In this document: positions 6,450 through 7,572 of the stretch, piece by piece | Position numbering within the stretch: the stretch's first letter is position 1 | Layout: the number at the start of each line of letters is the position of its first letter | Origin: Anaerolineaceae bacterium | Lineage (GTDB): Bacteria > Chloroflexota > Anaerolineae > Anaerolineales > Anaerolineaceae | Direction of reading: 5' to 3' | Length of the DNA: 7,572 nt | Assembly: GCA_003158355.1 (NCBI GenBank) | Contig: PMIV01000159.1 | Span: forward strand, 1 to 7,572 | Notes under the pieces: generated by a model | Told to the model about the DNA's origin: nothing | Databases searched by the model: none | Seen by the model: the letters and a program-made list of their open reading frames with translations, nothing else | Program-made: the position numbers and the translations under genes

Positions 6450-7202
6450 ATGGATTCTAAACCTACTTCAATCGAAAAAGATAAGATTTTACTTGTTGAA
6501 GGTGATGATGAGCAAAATCTTTTTTCCCAAATGCTAGTTGATTTGGGATTAGAAAAGAATATTCAAATTTTTCAAGCAGGTGGTATAAGTAAGTTTGAGA
6601 AAAAGCTTGGTGCTATCCAATTATTACCAGGATTTCACGGAGTAAACTCAATTGGCATTATTCGAGATGCAGATTTAGATGCTTCAGCGGCATTTCAAAA
6701 TATTTGTAGTGTAGTTCAATTGCATGGATTTATTCCACCACCACAACCGTTAGTTCCGAATGCCGGTATTCCCAAAATTACTGTTTTAATTATTCCGTGT
6801 GGACAAAATACAGGGATGCTTGAAAATGTTTGTTTAGAATCTGTATGCGATGATCCTGTTATGGAATGTGTAGACAGATATTTTCAATGTTTAGAAGCTC
6901 ATAATAGAAAATTATCTGAATATGTAATTCCAAAGGCTCGTGTTAGAGCTTTTTTGGCATCCCGAGAATGGCTAGAAATTGAGCACTTTGAGTGTCTAGA
7001 AAAGTGTGAATATCTACAAAATCCTGTATCCCCAAAATCCCCTTCAGTTGTTGTTCCCAGAGCGCATGTATTTTTATCTTCAAGATATAGCCCGACCCTT
7101 AGTTTAGGATTAGCAGCTAAAAAAACAGATAGAGAAGACAGATACTGGGATTTTAACCACCAATCTTTTCAAGGTATCAAAGATTTCTTAAATATGTTAT
7201 AA
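6450..7202 (+). CDS. DUF3226 TOPRIM-like protein (putative nuclease subunit)
   Basis: A 250-residue protein of the DUF3226 type, a TOPRIM-like family. The first strand and acidic motif are ILLVEGDDE (13-21, Glu17 as the expected metal or catalytic residue), followed by FQAGGISKF (41-49) and then IIRDADLD (70-77, with Asp73 and Asp75 as the DxD pair). GMLENVCLES (122-131) and the C-terminal YWDFNHQSFQGIKDFL (232-247) also match my recollection of the family. All TOPRIM acidic positions appear intact, so it is probably active. Eight cysteines lie between residues 86 and 186 without a clear zinc-binding pattern. GAGGG (6442-6446) is 3 bases before the ATG, and the gene is probably translated from the same mRNA as the ATPase. 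It likely acts with that ATPase as a split OLD-type nuclease; DNA or RNA (including tRNA) could be the target. The anti-phage role is inferred, not shown. Confidence 0.85.
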   Translation: MDSKPTSIEKDKILLVEGDDEQNLFSQMLVDLGLEKNIQIFQAGGISKFEKKLGAIQLLPGFHGVNSIGIIRDADLDASAAFQNICSVVQLHGFIPPPQPLVPNAGIPKITVLIIPCGQNTGMLENVCLESVCDDPVMECVDRYFQCLEAHNRKLSEYVIPKARVRAFLASREWLEIEHFECLEKCEYLQNPVSPKSPSVVVPRAHVFLSSRYSPTLSLGLAAKKTDREDRYWDFNHQSFQGIKDFLNML

Positions 7203-7257
7203 AATTTTTCAGTAAACCTATATAATATATTTTATTTATAAATTAAGGCATTGTTTC

Positions 7258-7329
7258 ATGATCAAGAGTCTGAAGGTTCCTACACAGGGGCAAGTAACTC
7301 CTTCCGCTCCGAATAAAATCACCTATTAG
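7258..7329 (+). CDS. Possible 23-residue micro-ORF
   Basis: An ATG with AAGG 9 bases upstream opens 23 codons (including VPTQGQVTPSAPNKITY) to TAG. Base composition is higher in GC than the surroundings. The product resembles no family I recognise, and the same bases look like a tRNA-end fragment, so coding is doubtful. Confidence 0.12.
   Translation: MIKSLKVPTQGQVTPSAPNKITY
7272..7312 (+). other. tRNA 3'-end-like fragment
   Basis: GAAGGTTC (7272-7279) is identical to the T-arm of tRNA-Pro at 543-550, and CCTTCCGCTCCGA (7300-7312) matches 11 of 13 bases of its 3' end at 555-567. GAAGG and CCTTC could still pair as a perfect T-stem, but the loop between them is 23 instead of 7 bases and no 5' half is present. 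It could be a degraded tRNA end left by an integration or recombination event, or coincidence. Confidence 0.28.
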
Positions 7330-7346
7330 TTGGTAATTTTGATTTT
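7315..7346 (+). terminator. Weak hairpin after the TOPRIM gene
   Basis: AAAATCACC and GGTAATTTT form a 9-position stem with one mismatch around an 8-base loop, followed by GATTTT. It is the best terminator-like structure in the 253-base spacer 7203-7455, but it is AT-rich and 110 bases after the stop. The spacer otherwise contains a pyrimidine-rich tract (about 7370-7409) and no recognised gene. Confidence 0.3.
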
Positions 7347-7409
7347 AAGTTGATATTTGTATTAAAATATTTTTTCCTTTCTCCCTGTATCTGTCCTTCC
7401 CTTTCTCGC

Positions 7410-7415
7410 TATAAT
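7410..7415 (+). promoter_or_regulatory. Possible -10 box for the secreted protein gene
   Basis: TATAAT occurs about 40 bases before the ATG at 7456 and directly after a pyrimidine-rich tract. No good -35 hexamer is found at 16-18 bases, so the call depends on the -10 alone. Confidence 0.4.
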
Positions 7416-7455
7416 TAAAAACAGGTTCGTGCCTTGAGTAGTGAAAGGGGAGCGT

Positions 7456-7572
7456 ATGAAACATATAGCGATCGTTCTGGTTTTATTCGTGCTGCTGGCA
7501 TTGCCGACCACAGTCCAAGCGGACGTGGCTCCGCCGGAGCAGCCGCCGGGGGCGAACCCCGGGCCGGGCAGC
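7456..7572 (+). CDS. Secreted protein with N-terminal signal peptide (3' partial)
   Basis: The first 39 codons of a gene running off the window. AAAGGGGAG (7444-7452) precedes the ATG with good spacing. The protein starts MKH and continues with a hydrophobic core (IAIVLVLFVLLALP, 4-17). TTVQA followed by DV suggests Sec export and signal peptidase I cleavage after Ala23. The mature start is rich in Pro and Gly (DVAPPEQPPGANPGPG). I associate this style with secreted or surface proteins of Anaerolineae-like bacteria, but the function cannot be told from this fragment. G+C returns to a high level here, unlike the preceding AT-rich segment. Confidence 0.85.
   Translation, partial: MKHIAIVLVLFVLLALPTTVQADVAPPEQPPGANPGPGS

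Larger units (their letters stand above)
5195..7400. other. AT-rich, probably acquired segment
   Basis: Sampled lines run at about 27-37% G+C, with A/T-ending codons dominating, against roughly 50% or more in the flanking GYF, ATPase and downstream genes. The left edge coincides with the end of repeat copy B. The right edge lies in the spacer before the secreted protein gene. No integrase or transposase is inside, so the mode of transfer is not visible. The exact edges are approximate. Confidence 0.6.

Noticed and set aside
7369..7409. Pyrimidine-rich tract considered as a terminator or structured RNA
   Set aside because: There is no stable stem in front of it; it is reported only as part of the spacer.
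1..7572. CRISPR arrays, insertion sequences, integrases and retron-type elements
   Set aside because: I searched by eye for regularly spaced repeats, transposase or recombinase motifs and reverse transcriptase motifs and saw none in the window.

Overview
The window looks like a chromosomal segment of a free-living bacterium, most likely a member of Chloroflexota (Anaerolineae-like). This lineage call is inference. It rests on a DUF6056-type polytopic membrane protein, tandem GYF_2 proteins with a membrane domain carrying a TTPxxAIG motif, and a secreted protein whose mature N-terminus begins DVAPPEQPPG, a style I associate with that group. No rRNA or marker gene is present to confirm it. All genes read on the + strand.

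Layout. (1) 2-436: the 3' end of a sensor histidine kinase (ATPase domain only). (2) 453-598: a compact tRNA-Pro(CGG) unit with its own promoter and a strong terminator. (3) 753-2255: a 500-residue, roughly 12-helix GT-C-like membrane protein (DUF6056-like). (4) 2385-3143: a soluble ABC-type ATPase resembling the COG3910 'predicted ATPase' group. (5) 3293-5074: two tandem paralogous GYF_2 plus multi-helix membrane proteins, probably one transcript from a promoter at 3159-3186. (6) 5075-5161: a degenerate second copy of the ATPase gene's last codons plus the same promoter, about 84% identical over 81 bases to 3120-3200. (7) 5279-7202: a strikingly AT-rich two-gene cassette, an SMC/OLD-type AAA ATPase followed 16 nt later by a DUF3226 TOPRIM-like protein. 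(8) 7203-7455: an AT-rich spacer with a tRNA-3'-end-like fragment, a weak hairpin and a pyrimidine-rich tract. (9) 7456-end: the start of a secreted protein gene at host-like base composition.

The most interesting part is the AT-rich pair. The ATPase has Walker A, a signature-like motif, Walker B and an H-loop-like His but no nuclease domain. The next gene supplies a TOPRIM-like domain with the Glu and DxD acidic residues. This is the organisation of a split OLD-type ATPase/nuclease, comparable in concept to Gabija GajA (fused) and PARIS AriA/AriB (split), but with a DUF3226 partner. Its base composition differs sharply from its neighbours, and it lies directly after a duplicated promoter/ATPase-tail segment. 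This suggests horizontal acquisition into a duplicated locus, and an anti-phage role is a reasonable but unproven inference. No integrase, transposase, CRISPR array or restriction-modification gene is visible.
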